A DNA stretch of 64,000 nucleotides from Ignavibacteriota bacterium (GCA_016218045.1 JACRFB010000004.1:30493-94492), one strand, 5' to 3'; shown: positions 35,104 to 44,733, counted from the stretch's first letter. Notes: generated by a model not told the origin, from the sequence alone. Numbers and translations are program-made.

Positions 35104-35130
35104 ACAAGCGGAAAGTAGCGATTCACGGGG

Positions 35131-36300
35131 TTAAAAATACCATTCCCCGCGGAGGAACAGCACCCGCGGGTAATACCAGTACTCATCTCCCGCGTCGCCG
35201 GCGAAGAGCATGGCGCCGCAGGAGAGCGCGGCCTCGTCGTGGAGGGACCAGGTTGCGGCGAGATTATAGAAGGTACTGCCGTCGGTCAGACTCACTGTGC
35301 CGCCGCCTGTTACGAGTAGCAACGGGTGTACTTGTACTGTTGTGATGGCGGCGAGGTAATTGCGTCCGAGGTTCAGAATGCGGCCCGACGAGAGCAGGGT
35401 AAGATTGTAACCGGATGGTTGCGCGGATCCGCGGCCATTGAAGTGGTATTCGAGGGCCAAGTACAGATCGGCTGTGAACTGATAATCGATGCCCGCAATC
35501 GTCTGTATCGTTTCCATCCCGTGCAGCCGTTCATCAAACGTGTACAGAATTTCTCCGCGCACACCCGCATCGAAGAGATTCCCAGCAAGGTCCGCCCCCA
35601 CGATGGCACAATCGTCGAAACGGCCGACGATGAGCGAGAGATCCTGCTCGGCCGCATTTGTGCGGAAACGGAGCGCGGCATTGATACGACGATCCGCCTC
35701 GGCCACATTCACGACACATTGCACATCCGTAAAAGAACCGAAGGCATACTTGGCGGATATCGCATCCACACCATCCTTCTCGATTTTGCCGAACACCGCG
35801 CTGTTGAGTGGATGGAAAAGGTCCGTGGGATTCCACACTCGTCCCGTGCCCCAGGAAATGCGCTGCCGGCCCAGCACGACGGATCCGTCGTCGGAGCCGA
35901 GCGTCAGCGCGAGGCGGTCGATGAAGTGAATCACATTGCCCGCGTCGGACTCCGTGATCACCCACCGCAGCGGCGTCCATTGCCGATGCCGCAGATCCGG
36001 CTGCACCGTGAAGATGCCCGCGCCGAAGCGCGACCAGGCGACCTCGTACTCGGCCCCGAGAGTGACATGCTCCCCCATCGTCACGGCGGGCTTGAGACGC
36101 GCGCGCAGAATATTCGCGAACGACCGTGTATCAGCGTGCAACAGACGCGCAAACTCCGGTCGCAACCACTGCGCGGATCCCAGGTCCATGACGTACCCTG
36201 TGAGCGCCACCTCCTGGGCATGGAGATTATGCGCGCAGGAAAGAGCGAACGCGCTTACGAGTAGCACGCCGTACGCAAAACGGCGGGGGCGCTGTCGCAT
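35131..36300 (-). CDS. Outer-membrane beta-barrel of the ABC/LolA-like cassette
   Basis: 389 residues. Signal peptide about 1-29 ending LHAQEV. The rest is alternating strand pattern with GYVMDLGSAQ, LALTLGSDDGSVVLGRQRISWGTG-type periplasmic turns and a terminal aromatic strand FLRGEWYF, as in 14- to 18-strand outer-membrane barrels. The GRQRISWGTGRVWNPTDLF stretch resembles alginate-export/DUF1302-like porins. ATG 36300 is chosen at the signal peptide. Four bases separate it from the ATPase gene, so it is probably the outer-membrane part of the same system. Confidence 0.75.
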   Translation of the reverse strand: MRQRPRRFAYGVLLVSAFALSCAHNLHAQEVALTGYVMDLGSAQWLRPEFARLLHADTRSFANILRARLKPAVTMGEHVTLGAEYEVAWSRFGAGIFTVQPDLRHRQWTPLRWVITESDAGNVIHFIDRLALTLGSDDGSVVLGRQRISWGTGRVWNPTDLFHPLNSAVFGKIEKDGVDAISAKYAFGSFTDVQCVVNVAEADRRINAALRFRTNAAEQDLSLIVGRFDDCAIVGADLAGNLFDAGVRGEILYTFDERLHGMETIQTIAGIDYQFTADLYLALEYHFNGRGSAQPSGYNLTLLSSGRILNLGRNYLAAITTVQVHPLLLVTGGGTVSLTDGSTFYNLAATWSLHDEAALSCGAMLFAGDAGDEYWYYPRVLFLRGEWYF

Positions 36301-36304
36301 GATG

Positions 36305-36994
36305 TTACTTCCTCTCGTCGGACACGATCTCGCCGTCGTGCAGCAACACCAGGCGGCGCGAGTGGTCGAGCACATTCTGATCGTGCGAGGAAAAGACAAA
36401 CGTGATATTCCGTTCCTCACAGAGCCGGTTCATTATGTCGATAAGCACATGCGCGGTTTTGGAATCGAGATTGGCAGTGGGTTCATCAGCAAGCACGATG
36501 GGCGGCTGATGCACGATGGCGCGCGCCACCGCGACACGCTGCTGCTGTCCGCCGCTCATGCGGGCGGGTCGCGCTTCCGCAAGGTCGCCTATGCCGAGTT
36601 CCTCCATCACTGCAAGCGCGCGGGCGCGCCGCTCTTTTTCGCCCACTCCCTGCAGCATCATCACAAACTCGATGTTCTCGAGGGCGGTGAGTACGGGGAT
36701 GAGATTGTAGGCCTGGAAGATAAATCCCATGCGCCGCAGACGAATACGCGCGCGTTCCTGCCGCGACACACCCGCGAGATCGTGGCCGTCGAGGAGGAGG
36801 CGGCCGCGGGTCTGCTCGTCGAGCAGGCCGATAATGTTGAGCAGGGTGGTCTTGCCCGATCCCGACGGGCCCGCGATGGCGAGGAATTCGCCCGCGCCGA
36901 TGCGAAGGTTGATGTTGCGCAGGGCCTCGACAGCGACGCCGTTGTTGGCGTACGTTTTTTCAAGACCTTCGACTTCTATGACTGCGTGATCCAT
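36305..36994 (-). CDS. ABC transporter ATPase, LolD/MacB type
   Basis: 229 residues. Walker A GPSGSGKTT (42-50), signature MSGGQQQRVAVARAI (146-160), Walker B IVLADEPTANLD and switch FSSHD are complete. FIFQAYNLIPVLTALENIE is typical for LolD/MacB-type ATPases that drive mechanotransmission by FtsX-like permeases rather than substrate import. ATG 36994 fits the family; the frame upstream overlaps the permease gene. 13 bases separate it from the permease stop. Confidence 0.93.
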   Translation of the reverse strand: MDHAVIEVEGLEKTYANNGVAVEALRNINLRIGAGEFLAIAGPSGSGKTTLLNIIGLLDEQTRGRLLLDGHDLAGVSRQERARIRLRRMGFIFQAYNLIPVLTALENIEFVMMLQGVGEKERRARALAVMEELGIGDLAEARPARMSGGQQQRVAVARAIVHQPPIVLADEPTANLDSKTAHVLIDIMNRLCEERNITFVFSSHDQNVLDHSRRLVLLHDGEIVSDERK

Positions 36995-37007
36995 GTTCGC
37001 CTCGGAA

Positions 37008-38219
37008 TTACACAAACGAGATTGCCTGGACTGGCTGGAGCCGCACGGCCTTCCATGCGGGATACAACGCCGCGAGCATACACAGCAGCGGCACCACGAG
37101 CGCCTGCCGCAGCACGGTGGTGTACGACAGCTCGGGCGTGATGACGGTGCCAATGCCCCATGCCGTCATGCCTTCAGCAAAGACGGCGAGATCGAGTCCC
37201 GTGGCCGCGAGCCGGGCATACACCGCGAGTCCGGCCCCCATGCCCAGCGCCGTGCCGACGAGCCCGAGCAGGAGTGCCTCGAGCAGCACAAGGCGAAACA
37301 GCGTGCCCGTGCTCATGCCCGTGGCAAGCAACACGCCAAATTCACGGATGCGTTCGAACACCGACATGAGCATCGCGTTCACGATGCCGAATACCATGGC
37401 CGCGCCAACAATGAGGTAGATGAACCACATCATGTTCTTGTACATCTCGACCTGACTGACCAGCAGAGGTAAAATTTCCTCGTACGAAAGACATTCCGTG
37501 CGCGGATCCGTGCCCACGCGCAGAACGGCCGCGATGGAGGCCACACGGGACGGATCCTCCACACGCACCGCGATCTCATGCACCGCGTCCCCGATACCCA
37601 GCATCGCCTGTGCGTCGCCGCGTGTGATGTACACGTAGGTCTTCTCGAATTCGGATGAGAAGCTGGAATAGAGTCCGCAGACGCGGTACATCGCGTTGGC
37701 GACGGATCCATCGCGCGCGGACGCCATAAGCACAATCTTCTCGCCGAGTGTCACATTCAGTTTCTCCGCAAGTTTTTTTCCTATCAGAATTCCCCCGCCG
37801 TCCGCATCAACATACTGCCCTTCCACGATGCTCGAGGCAATGGTGGTGAGTTCATCTTCGCGCGGACCTACTCCCACGATCATCGCGCCCGACGAATTCT
37901 CGGCGCTGCTCGCAAGCCCGAACGACACAACACGCGTGTCGAACGCCTTGACACCGTGCATCGTGTCGAGACGTGCGAGGAGTGCAGCCGGATCGGGTAT
38001 GGTGCGGTCCACTAGCATGTTCTCGCGGAATCCCTTGCGGTGGATCAGCACATGCGTGACATGCGCGCCGATCTGATTCTCGAGCATCTGATTCACAAAA
38101 CCCGTTACGACGCTTTCGTCGAGAATGATGGCGATGAGTCCCACGATCACCGAGGCAAGCACGATGCCCGAGCGCCGTTTGTTCCGCCAGAGATTCCGCC
38201 ACGCAATGCGGAGTAGCAT
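37008..38219 (-). CDS. FtsX-like ABC permease (LolC/E-type), second copy
   Basis: 403 residues. N-terminal membrane segment (LRIAWRNLWRNKRRSGIVLA), large periplasmic MacB-like domain (about 45-270) and three C-terminal membrane segments ending with the FtsX pattern (PLLCMLAALYPAWKAVRLQPVQAI). It should pair with the adjacent permease to form a heterodimer like LolCE. Together with the ATPase it probably extracts or exports a lipid-like or lipoprotein cargo. Confidence 0.9.
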   Translation of the reverse strand: MLLRIAWRNLWRNKRRSGIVLASVIVGLIAIILDESVVTGFVNQMLENQIGAHVTHVLIHRKGFRENMLVDRTIPDPAALLARLDTMHGVKAFDTRVVSFGLASSAENSSGAMIVGVGPREDELTTIASSIVEGQYVDADGGGILIGKKLAEKLNVTLGEKIVLMASARDGSVANAMYRVCGLYSSFSSEFEKTYVYITRGDAQAMLGIGDAVHEIAVRVEDPSRVASIAAVLRVGTDPRTECLSYEEILPLLVSQVEMYKNMMWFIYLIVGAAMVFGIVNAMLMSVFERIREFGVLLATGMSTGTLFRLVLLEALLLGLVGTALGMGAGLAVYARLAATGLDLAVFAEGMTAWGIGTVITPELSYTTVLRQALVVPLLCMLAALYPAWKAVRLQPVQAISFV

Positions 38220-38235
38220 TCCTACGCTCCGTTTC

Positions 38236-39468
38236 TCATGTGTGCCGTATTCCTTTCAACGACTCGAGTCGGAACACGCGCCAGACCGGATACGAGGCGA
38301 GGACGAGTGTGACCGTCGAGATGAGCACAAGCATCTCGCGCAGCATCGACCAGCGCACGGTGGAGGTGAGCACCGGCTGATAGCCGTACTGCTCCATCGC
38401 CACGGCCATGTCGCCCGTGAGTTGTATCGGGTGAGCGATGATCCACGCGTTGATTGCATATCCTATCACGAGGCCGCCCGTCTGCGCCATGAGAAGGATG
38501 AGCAGAATTTCGAGGGAGACCAGCACGGCGAGTGTGCTGTTGCGCATGCCGAGCGCGAGCATGACGCCGAATTCACGGAAGCGTTCGGTGACGGACATCA
38601 GTATCGTGTTCAGAATGCCGAAGCCCACAACAAGGACGAGGATCGAGAGAAAGAGCAGACCTCCCGTTTCGTTCAATTCCGCCGCCTGCTGCACGTCGGG
38701 GATGATGCGGTTCCAGCGCACCGCCGCGAGCGTGGTGTCGGGGGCGATGGTTGCAGACACGGCCGCTTCGGTGTCGTCGATGTCATCGAGATCACGCGCG
38801 GCAACGGCGATCGCAGTCGCGCGGCCTTCCATGGCGAGCAGCATCTGCGCGTCTTCCAGGCGGAGGAACAGTCCGGCTCCGTCGAGTTCCGTCGAACCGG
38901 TGCGGAAAGTGGATCCGATGCGGAAGCGGAGGTTGCCCAGCGCCCCGTCGTACCCCTGTGCAAGCACCACGACGCTATCGCCGATACGCGCCCCGAGATT
39001 TTCGAGCAAGGTGCGACCGACGACGATATCGCCCTGCCGCCAAGACGCATCCGCGAGTGGAGGACGGAAGCGCGAGAACAGTGTGCTCGTCCGCGCCTCG
39101 CGCGCAGGATCCACTCCAAAGAGCGCGACACCCATGGAGTGGTCTTTGTACGCGACGAGTCCATTGCCCTCGATGCGCGGCGTCGCTGCGCGCACGGCAG
39201 CATGTGTCTCGATCGCCCGCAGCATCAGTGGATCCAGCCGCAGCGAACGGCGCAGCGAGGGTGCGTCGAGATATTTCGCGTGTTGAACCTGCAGGGCCGC
39301 GGGATACAGGTCGATCGCGAAAGCGATGTTTGCCGCGTCGTTGCCCACGTCCATGCCGCGTTGCACCACGCAGAGCATGGTTGCAAAAAACACGGCGAAA
39401 AGTGTGAGCAGTGTGCGCCGACGGTTTCGCCACAGGTTGCGCCAGGCCATCCGTAGCAGGAGGCGCAT
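38236..39468 (-). CDS. FtsX-like ABC permease (LolC/E-type), first copy
   Basis: 410 residues. Same layout as its neighbour: RMAWRNLWRNRRRTLLTLFAVFFATM as first membrane segment, a periplasmic domain (about 45-265) and three membrane segments (VVGFGILNTILM, FGVMLALGMRN, then SYPVWRVFRLESLKGI). The two share the WRNLWRN N-terminus but differ strongly in the periplasmic part, as expected for a heterodimeric pair. Seventeen bases to the next permease. Confidence 0.9.
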   Translation of the reverse strand: MRLLLRMAWRNLWRNRRRTLLTLFAVFFATMLCVVQRGMDVGNDAANIAFAIDLYPAALQVQHAKYLDAPSLRRSLRLDPLMLRAIETHAAVRAATPRIEGNGLVAYKDHSMGVALFGVDPAREARTSTLFSRFRPPLADASWRQGDIVVGRTLLENLGARIGDSVVVLAQGYDGALGNLRFRIGSTFRTGSTELDGAGLFLRLEDAQMLLAMEGRATAIAVAARDLDDIDDTEAAVSATIAPDTTLAAVRWNRIIPDVQQAAELNETGGLLFLSILVLVVGFGILNTILMSVTERFREFGVMLALGMRNSTLAVLVSLEILLILLMAQTGGLVIGYAINAWIIAHPIQLTGDMAVAMEQYGYQPVLTSTVRWSMLREMLVLISTVTLVLASYPVWRVFRLESLKGIRHT

Positions 39469-39469
39469 G

Positions 39470-40210
39470 TCAATTCCCTCGTTCGAGTTCGCGCAGCGAG
39501 AAGATGCGGTCGGGAATGCCGATATCGAAGTCGGCTTTTACGATCTCGAATTCAGTGCGGTGCCCGGGTTTGGCGGAATTTATCATGATCCACTTTGTGG
39601 GGATGGTCCGTTTCCCGACGGGCCGGATGTCTGCAAATTCCATCACACGCATCAGCCGCTTTTTTTCATCGAAGTATTCGATGCGTGAAGGCAGGTAATC
39701 GGACTTTCGCACGATATAGATGATGCGCCCCCAGACGACGGGGGCATTCGGGCGCGGCAGGAGGAGCACGCTCCAGCATTCCTCGCCGTCGCGGGTTACG
39801 TTGCCCGTGAGGCTTTGAGAATAGTCCTTCTCGAGATTCGATTCGCGTACGAGATCGTCGTTGGTGAAGTCGGATCCGTTCCAGGATTGCAGCATCATCG
39901 AGGGCGGGATTTTGATCGTCATTTCGGTGTTGCGGAGGTAGCTCCACATCTCGTTGCCGATTTTCAGCGTCTTGTTACCTGCTTCCTTTTTCGGCGCACG
40001 GATCACGATAAGCGCCTTGTCGTTGCCCACCCACCAGCTCTCCATCTCCATGCGCCGCGTGTAATCCGGAGTCACGACCGTCATGGAAAAGGTGCCGCGG
40101 CAACTGCTGCCCTTGATGGCGTCTTCGCTTTTGCGGATGATCTCCGCCGCGCTCTGGGCCCGCGCCGCCAGAGGGAGCAGGAGGAACATGACACTGACGA
40201 TGTATTTCAT
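39470..40210 (-). CDS. LolA-like periplasmic carrier (outer-membrane lipoprotein-sorting family)
   Basis: 246 residues. Signal peptide about 1-18 (LPLAARAQS). The mature part AAEIIRKSEDAIKGSSCRGTFSMTVVTPDYTRRMEMESWWVG and YLPSRIEYFDEKKRLMRVMEFADIRPVG is the LolA-like half-barrel annotated as outer-membrane lipoprotein-sorting protein in Bacteria without proteobacterial LolA. It would carry a hydrophobic cargo through the periplasm. It starts the minus-strand cassette and is one base from the first permease. Confidence 0.88.
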   Translation of the reverse strand: MKYIVSVMFLLLPLAARAQSAAEIIRKSEDAIKGSSCRGTFSMTVVTPDYTRRMEMESWWVGNDKALIVIRAPKKEAGNKTLKIGNEMWSYLRNTEMTIKIPPSMMLQSWNGSDFTNDDLVRESNLEKDYSQSLTGNVTRDGEECWSVLLLPRPNAPVVWGRIIYIVRKSDYLPSRIEYFDEKKRLMRVMEFADIRPVGKRTIPTKWIMINSAKPGHRTEFEIVKADFDIGIPDRIFSLRELERGN

Positions 40211-40284
40211 GGCGATATCCTTTCTGTTCCGAAAATACAGGATATCAAGGTGTGATACGAGGGGTTATGCGGGTGCCCCGCCAC

Positions 40285-41460
40285 CTACCCCACCATCTCC
40301 TCTGTCAAGTGCACGAGATTGAGCAGCGCACGCGGGACGTGGAAGGGACCCTTCCAGAGGCCGCCCTTCAGCGTGTGGGACACGGTGCCGTCGCGGTGGA
40401 GGTAGCCGAACCACTCGCCGTGTTCGGGGTCGGGGAAATGCGTCATGGTGTACTCGTGTATACGCTCGAACCACTCCTCGTAACGCGTGTCGCCGGTGAG
40501 ATGATGCGCCAGGAGCAGCGCGTACAGGGCCTCGGTGTGCGGCCACCATAATTTCATGTCCCACTCGAGCTGTTCGCAGGGCCAGCCGTCGCAGTCCACA
40601 AACGAGAAGAGTCCGCCGTACTCGTCGTCCCATCCGAGTGCGAGCGACCAGTCGAGTATGTCGCAGGCGCGGTCGATCAGCGCCTCGTCGCCGTTGCGCC
40701 GCGCCTCGCGCATGAGGAACCACGACGTTTCGATCGCGTGACCCGGATTCACCAGCCGGCCCGCGGGCACATCCACGCGGGCACCGTCGCGCGCCACGTG
40801 CTCGAGCAGGGCCGGAATCTCGGGTTTGACGAAGTCGCGTAATATCTCCTCGACGGACGCGGCCGCAATCGTGTCGTGGTTGGAGGCACGACCTCCCTCG
40901 CGTAATTCCTGCGCGGTCGCCAGAATGATCATCGGCATCGCGTGCGACTTGAGGTCGCGCGCCGCGGGATAGAGTTTCGGCTCGAGGAGTCCGGGCGTCG
41001 TGTGATGCCGCAGCAGCGTGCGGAATATCGCCGCGCCGCGCTCCACCGCCGCGTCGTCGCCCGCGGCCCTGCCGAAGGCGTTGCAGGCGATGGCGCCGAA
41101 AGACTCGCTGAAGAGATAGCGGCGCTTGCGCAACGGTACTCCCTCGCGTGTCAGCAGGAAAAACATACGCCCGTCTTCGTCGAAGGCGTGCCGGGTCACA
41201 AAATCGTATCCCGATGCCGCGGCATCGAGCCACTCCTGCCGTTTCTCGACCGTGTTGTACAAAGTCGAGAGCATCCACACGGCGCGGCACTGTATCCACA
41301 CGCCCTTGTCCGTCGAATACACACGCCCTTCCCTGTCGAGGTGATGCAGAAATCCACCGTGCTCATGGTCTGGCGCGTAGCGCATCCAAAACGGCATGAT
41401 GTCGTCGAGCAGCATCGTGCGATACTCGTCATTCAGGGCGCGGAGGCGGGAAAGGTTCAC
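40285..41460 (-). CDS. AGE-family epimerase/isomerase
   Basis: 391 residues, start GTG 41460. The (alpha/alpha)6-barrel AGE (N-acylglucosamine 2-epimerase) family is shown by HGGFLHHLDREG, STDKGVWIQCRAVWMLSTLYN, FSESFGAIA, VNPGHAIETSWFL, WWPHTEALYALLLA and FGYLHRDG. Relatives interconvert GlcNAc/ManNAc or mannose/glucose/fructose, or act on mannosides; the absence of a signal peptide puts it in the cytoplasm. In this locus it may handle released mannose or N-acetyl sugars (inference). A heptamer tract lies one base before its start codon, so there is no normal ribosome-binding site. Confidence 0.88.
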   Translation of the reverse strand: MNLSRLRALNDEYRTMLLDDIMPFWMRYAPDHEHGGFLHHLDREGRVYSTDKGVWIQCRAVWMLSTLYNTVEKRQEWLDAAASGYDFVTRHAFDEDGRMFFLLTREGVPLRKRRYLFSESFGAIACNAFGRAAGDDAAVERGAAIFRTLLRHHTTPGLLEPKLYPAARDLKSHAMPMIILATAQELREGGRASNHDTIAAASVEEILRDFVKPEIPALLEHVARDGARVDVPAGRLVNPGHAIETSWFLMREARRNGDEALIDRACDILDWSLALGWDDEYGGLFSFVDCDGWPCEQLEWDMKLWWPHTEALYALLLAHHLTGDTRYEEWFERIHEYTMTHFPDPEHGEWFGYLHRDGTVSHTLKGGLWKGPFHVPRALLNLVHLTEEMVG

Positions 41461-41461
41461 C

Positions 41462-41559
41462 GGAGTAGGGAGTTGGGAGTGGGGAGTAGGGAGTGGGGAG
41501 TAGGGAGTGGGGAGTCAGGAGTAGGGAGTGGGGAGTCGGGAGTAGGGACTGGGGACGTT
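41462..41559. repeat. Heptamer tandem repeat GGAGTNG, about 14 units
   Basis: About 14 consecutive 7-bp units (plus-strand GGAGTAG, GGAGTGG, GGAGTCG, GGAGTTG and similar) with no gaps. It fills nearly the whole space between the glycosidase stop at 41568 and the AGE-gene start codon at 41460. On the coding (minus) strand it reads as CTCC-rich sequence, the complement of a Shine-Dalgarno. Confidence 0.92.
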
Positions 41560-41567
41560 GACGACTC

Positions 41568-44500
41568 TTAGAGCCACTCGACGGCGGTGCGGCCGGCGGG
41601 AAGGAGCATGTTGATGGTTTTGGCTGTTGTGTGATCCGTGATGCGGACCTCGAGGTTCGCGGAGGTTTCGGAGACGGCGATGTAACACACGTTCTGTGCG
41701 TAGGTGATGCGGCGTACGAAGATGCCGGGCATGTCGGGTGTGACGGTGAACTCCGGCGTGAGGCGCGCGGCCCGAAGCACGTGACGGTACACGGCGGCGA
41801 TCGATTCGATGTCGTCGCTGCATTCTATCGGCAGGCCGGTCCACAGCAAGCGTCCCGTAGTCGTGGCTCCGCCCGCCAGCTCCTTTGTGACCGGCAGAAT
41901 CGAGAAGGCACTCGCCTGCGCGCCGGCATCCGCCGACGTGAGCGCCTTCTCGACACGCTGAAGGCGCTCGCCGCGGAAACCGAATCGGATCGTTTGATCC
42001 CCTATTTTCAACGTCTCTTCCGCGGCAACGGGACGCGTGTCGTACAGGGTGTTCACCATCGCAAGCCGCTCACGCACCACCTCGCCGTGCTCGTTGCGTT
42101 CGAAGGCACCGCTGAGGTACACGATCGCGCCTGTTCGGATGCGGGCGACGATCTGCGTCCATGCTGCATCGGACAGAAACAGAGGCGCTGGAATCACAAG
42201 CAGCGCCGTGTCCGACGGCAGGCGCTCGATGGCAAATTCGGTCACGGCGTGTATGCGCACGCGGCAGTGGTACTCGAGGGCGCGCACGGCACGCTTCGTC
42301 GCGTCACTCGCGAGATTGCGCGTCTGGAACATATGGGTGTGCGGCAGCACCAGCGCCACACGGGGTGCGGCGGGTTTTTCCATCATGCGACCGCGGTCGC
42401 CGTACAGCCGCCAGTACTTCTTTATCACCTCGAGTTCCGGTTTTGCCGTGCCGTCGGCACGATGCAGGCCGATGGCGGCTTCATTGTCGGAATCCATATA
42501 CGGATTGGTGTTCCACGCCCATTCGATGAAACCCGCGCCGCCCGCGGCAAAGGAATAGGCGCATTTCCGGTCGAGCAGCGCCGCGGCCTCGTCCTCGCTG
42601 CGCCAGGGCAGCCCGTCGCGGGTCTCGTACATCATCACGCCCGTTTCCTCGACAAGATGTGTCACTCCGGGCACCTTGGTCACGATGCCGTCCCACAACA
42701 GATCGTCGTTCGACCACCAGTTGTGCAGGCAGGTAAAATCCACCACACCCGCGTGGAACTGCGGCGCAGGCCTGTCGTAGGCGCCGCCCTCGTCCTGCCC
42801 CACTGTGACAAGGTGCTGCGGACCCGCCTCGCGCTTCACCACATCACGCAGTCGCGCCGCCCAGCGTGTGAACATGGCCTGCGCGAAGAAGCGGTACGCG
42901 GCGGCCTTGCGCGGACTCCTGTCGCCATGCAGGTTCATCTCCTGGAAATCCTCGGGCACGGGCAGATCGAGCGCGCGCGCAGGCGAAACGCGGAACGTCG
43001 TCGCGCAGATATTTCGGAGTTCCCGATCCGTTTTTGCCGTCGGGAAAGACGCGCGCAGCCATTCGATCCACGCGGCACGCTCGTGTTCATCGCCGTTGGG
43101 GCGCACGGACCACAGATGTTTCGCGGAACTGAAGGACGGTTCGTTGATGAAGTCCCACAGTATTTCCTTCGCGTCCGTGAAACGCCGCGCAAATCCGCCC
43201 ACAAAACGTTCCTGTGCCTCGAGCGCTTTCGGATCGAGGAAGGGATTCACCCCGCCCCAGGACTCGGGCAGGAACGCAAAAAACGTGAAGATGACAGGCA
43301 TGCCGACGCGTGTAGCGCGGGCTGTCAGATAATACGCCTCGAGCGCGCGTAACACGCTCTCCTTCGGCGTGCCGTCCGCATCAGAATGCAGCGCCCAGCC
43401 GGTCCAGATGCCGTTCCGCACCATGGTGATGCCGGCATCGTCCATCGCGGAAAAATCCTTCTCCCAGATGGCGGGATTCGGTTCGAGCAGATAGCGGCGG
43501 TGTACATCCGACGCCATGTGTGTGGTGCCGATGATCGGTGTGATAGCGCCGTCGTAGCGGAAATGATCGCCGTCCACCGTAATGTCGCGTCCGCGTGTGA
43601 AGACCAACGCATCGAAGGCCACAAAGCCCTGCCTGTGCTGTTGCGTGAAGGTGCCGAACGGCGTGGTGATCGTGGCGTCCGCACTCACATGATGCAAAGA
43701 CGTACGGCCGGGCCGTTCGAGCGGCGGGACTTGAATGTCCATCCCGCCCTCGGGCATGTGCAACTCGGAAAATGCACGCCCGGGCGCGGTGTGTCCCACC
43801 GTCAGTTGCGTAATCGCGACTGCAGGATGCGACTTCCGCCGCAGCACATCGGCGGATACATGCACCATGTCGCCGGGACGCGGGCAGGCATCGGACACGG
43901 TGACGCGCAGGTCCAATGCGCCCGTCGATGCCAGCGCCGTCATGGCGCGAATCATCGACGTGCCGAGACTGCCTCCGCGCGAGGCGTCAAACACCCAGCG
44001 GCCCCCCGCGTACGGACCTTCAAGCCGGTCGATCAGCAGCACCGGCGCGCTGATGATACGCGCGTCCGCGTCGATCATACGAAGCACGGGTTGCAGAACG
44101 GCCTCGCGCGGACCATCGCTGCCGTCTTCTTCCGGAAACGATTTTTTTGTGGTGAGTTTGATATACAGGGCGAAGGTGGACGACGGCGCATACGGATCGA
44201 GAAAGGCCTCGGGTTCGAAACGAACCGGCCCTTCCTGCATCCATTTCGCCATTGGCGGATGCGGCACTTCGTGAAAATGCGAGATGCCCAGCGGTCTATA
44301 TCCCGCGGGCTGTGTGTCGTGCAGAATCCAGCGATCGCCTGCACGGGTCACGGGCCTGCTCAGTGGCACGCCGCGGAGATTCACCCAGTTGCCACCCGCC
44401 CGCAGATACCGCAGCATCGCGTCCATCGCATCGAGCGGGAAGGCGGAGCCATAGGGAGTGATGAGGATGTCGATTCCCGCCGTGTCGACGGATTCGAGCG

Positions 44501-44732
44501 CGCGCGCATCGAGGTGCAGGACGCGGGCCGACTTCAGCGCCGCATCGATGACGGAATCGTCGGGCGCGTCGCCGTCCGGCGAGGGGAAATCTTTCTCACG
44601 GAACACACCGACCGTCATCATACGACCCGTCCCCTCTTCCACGCCGGAGTTTTCCGCGAGCAGATCCGCGGCGGGCAGCCCCGCCATGGCCGCCAATCCC
44701 CCCGTCGCCTTGATGAACGTGCGCCGATCCAT
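41568..44732 (-). CDS. Tat-exported clan GH-A glycoside hydrolase (GH5/42-like)
   Basis: 1054 residues. N-terminal DRRTFIKATGGLAAMAGLPA is a twin-arginine signal. A flavodoxin-like domain at about 40-140 (ILITPYGS, MLRYLRAGGNWVNLRG) recalls the GATase-like part of beta-galactosidase-type enzymes. The TIM-barrel (about 430-830) has ILWDFINEPSF, with the Asn-Glu-Pro acid/base, and LVEETGVMMYE with a likely nucleophile Glu. Beyond comes a second GATase-like block and a beta-rich C-terminus. Family assignment stays open; a beta-mannosidase or beta-galactosidase role would fit the locus. It starts two bases before the GH92 stop. Confidence 0.8.
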   Translation of the reverse strand: MDRRTFIKATGGLAAMAGLPAADLLAENSGVEEGTGRMMTVGVFREKDFPSPDGDAPDDSVIDAALKSARVLHLDARALESVDTAGIDILITPYGSAFPLDAMDAMLRYLRAGGNWVNLRGVPLSRPVTRAGDRWILHDTQPAGYRPLGISHFHEVPHPPMAKWMQEGPVRFEPEAFLDPYAPSSTFALYIKLTTKKSFPEEDGSDGPREAVLQPVLRMIDADARIISAPVLLIDRLEGPYAGGRWVFDASRGGSLGTSMIRAMTALASTGALDLRVTVSDACPRPGDMVHVSADVLRRKSHPAVAITQLTVGHTAPGRAFSELHMPEGGMDIQVPPLERPGRTSLHHVSADATITTPFGTFTQQHRQGFVAFDALVFTRGRDITVDGDHFRYDGAITPIIGTTHMASDVHRRYLLEPNPAIWEKDFSAMDDAGITMVRNGIWTGWALHSDADGTPKESVLRALEAYYLTARATRVGMPVIFTFFAFLPESWGGVNPFLDPKALEAQERFVGGFARRFTDAKEILWDFINEPSFSSAKHLWSVRPNGDEHERAAWIEWLRASFPTAKTDRELRNICATTFRVSPARALDLPVPEDFQEMNLHGDRSPRKAAAYRFFAQAMFTRWAARLRDVVKREAGPQHLVTVGQDEGGAYDRPAPQFHAGVVDFTCLHNWWSNDDLLWDGIVTKVPGVTHLVEETGVMMYETRDGLPWRSEDEAAALLDRKCAYSFAAGGAGFIEWAWNTNPYMDSDNEAAIGLHRADGTAKPELEVIKKYWRLYGDRGRMMEKPAAPRVALVLPHTHMFQTRNLASDATKRAVRALEYHCRVRIHAVTEFAIERLPSDTALLVIPAPLFLSDAAWTQIVARIRTGAIVYLSGAFERNEHGEVVRERLAMVNTLYDTRPVAAEETLKIGDQTIRFGFRGERLQRVEKALTSADAGAQASAFSILPVTKELAGGATTTGRLLWTGLPIECSDDIESIAAVYRHVLRAARLTPEFTVTPDMPGIFVRRITYAQNVCYIAVSETSANLEVRITDHTTAKTINMLLPAGRTAVEWL

Positions 44733-44733
44733 G

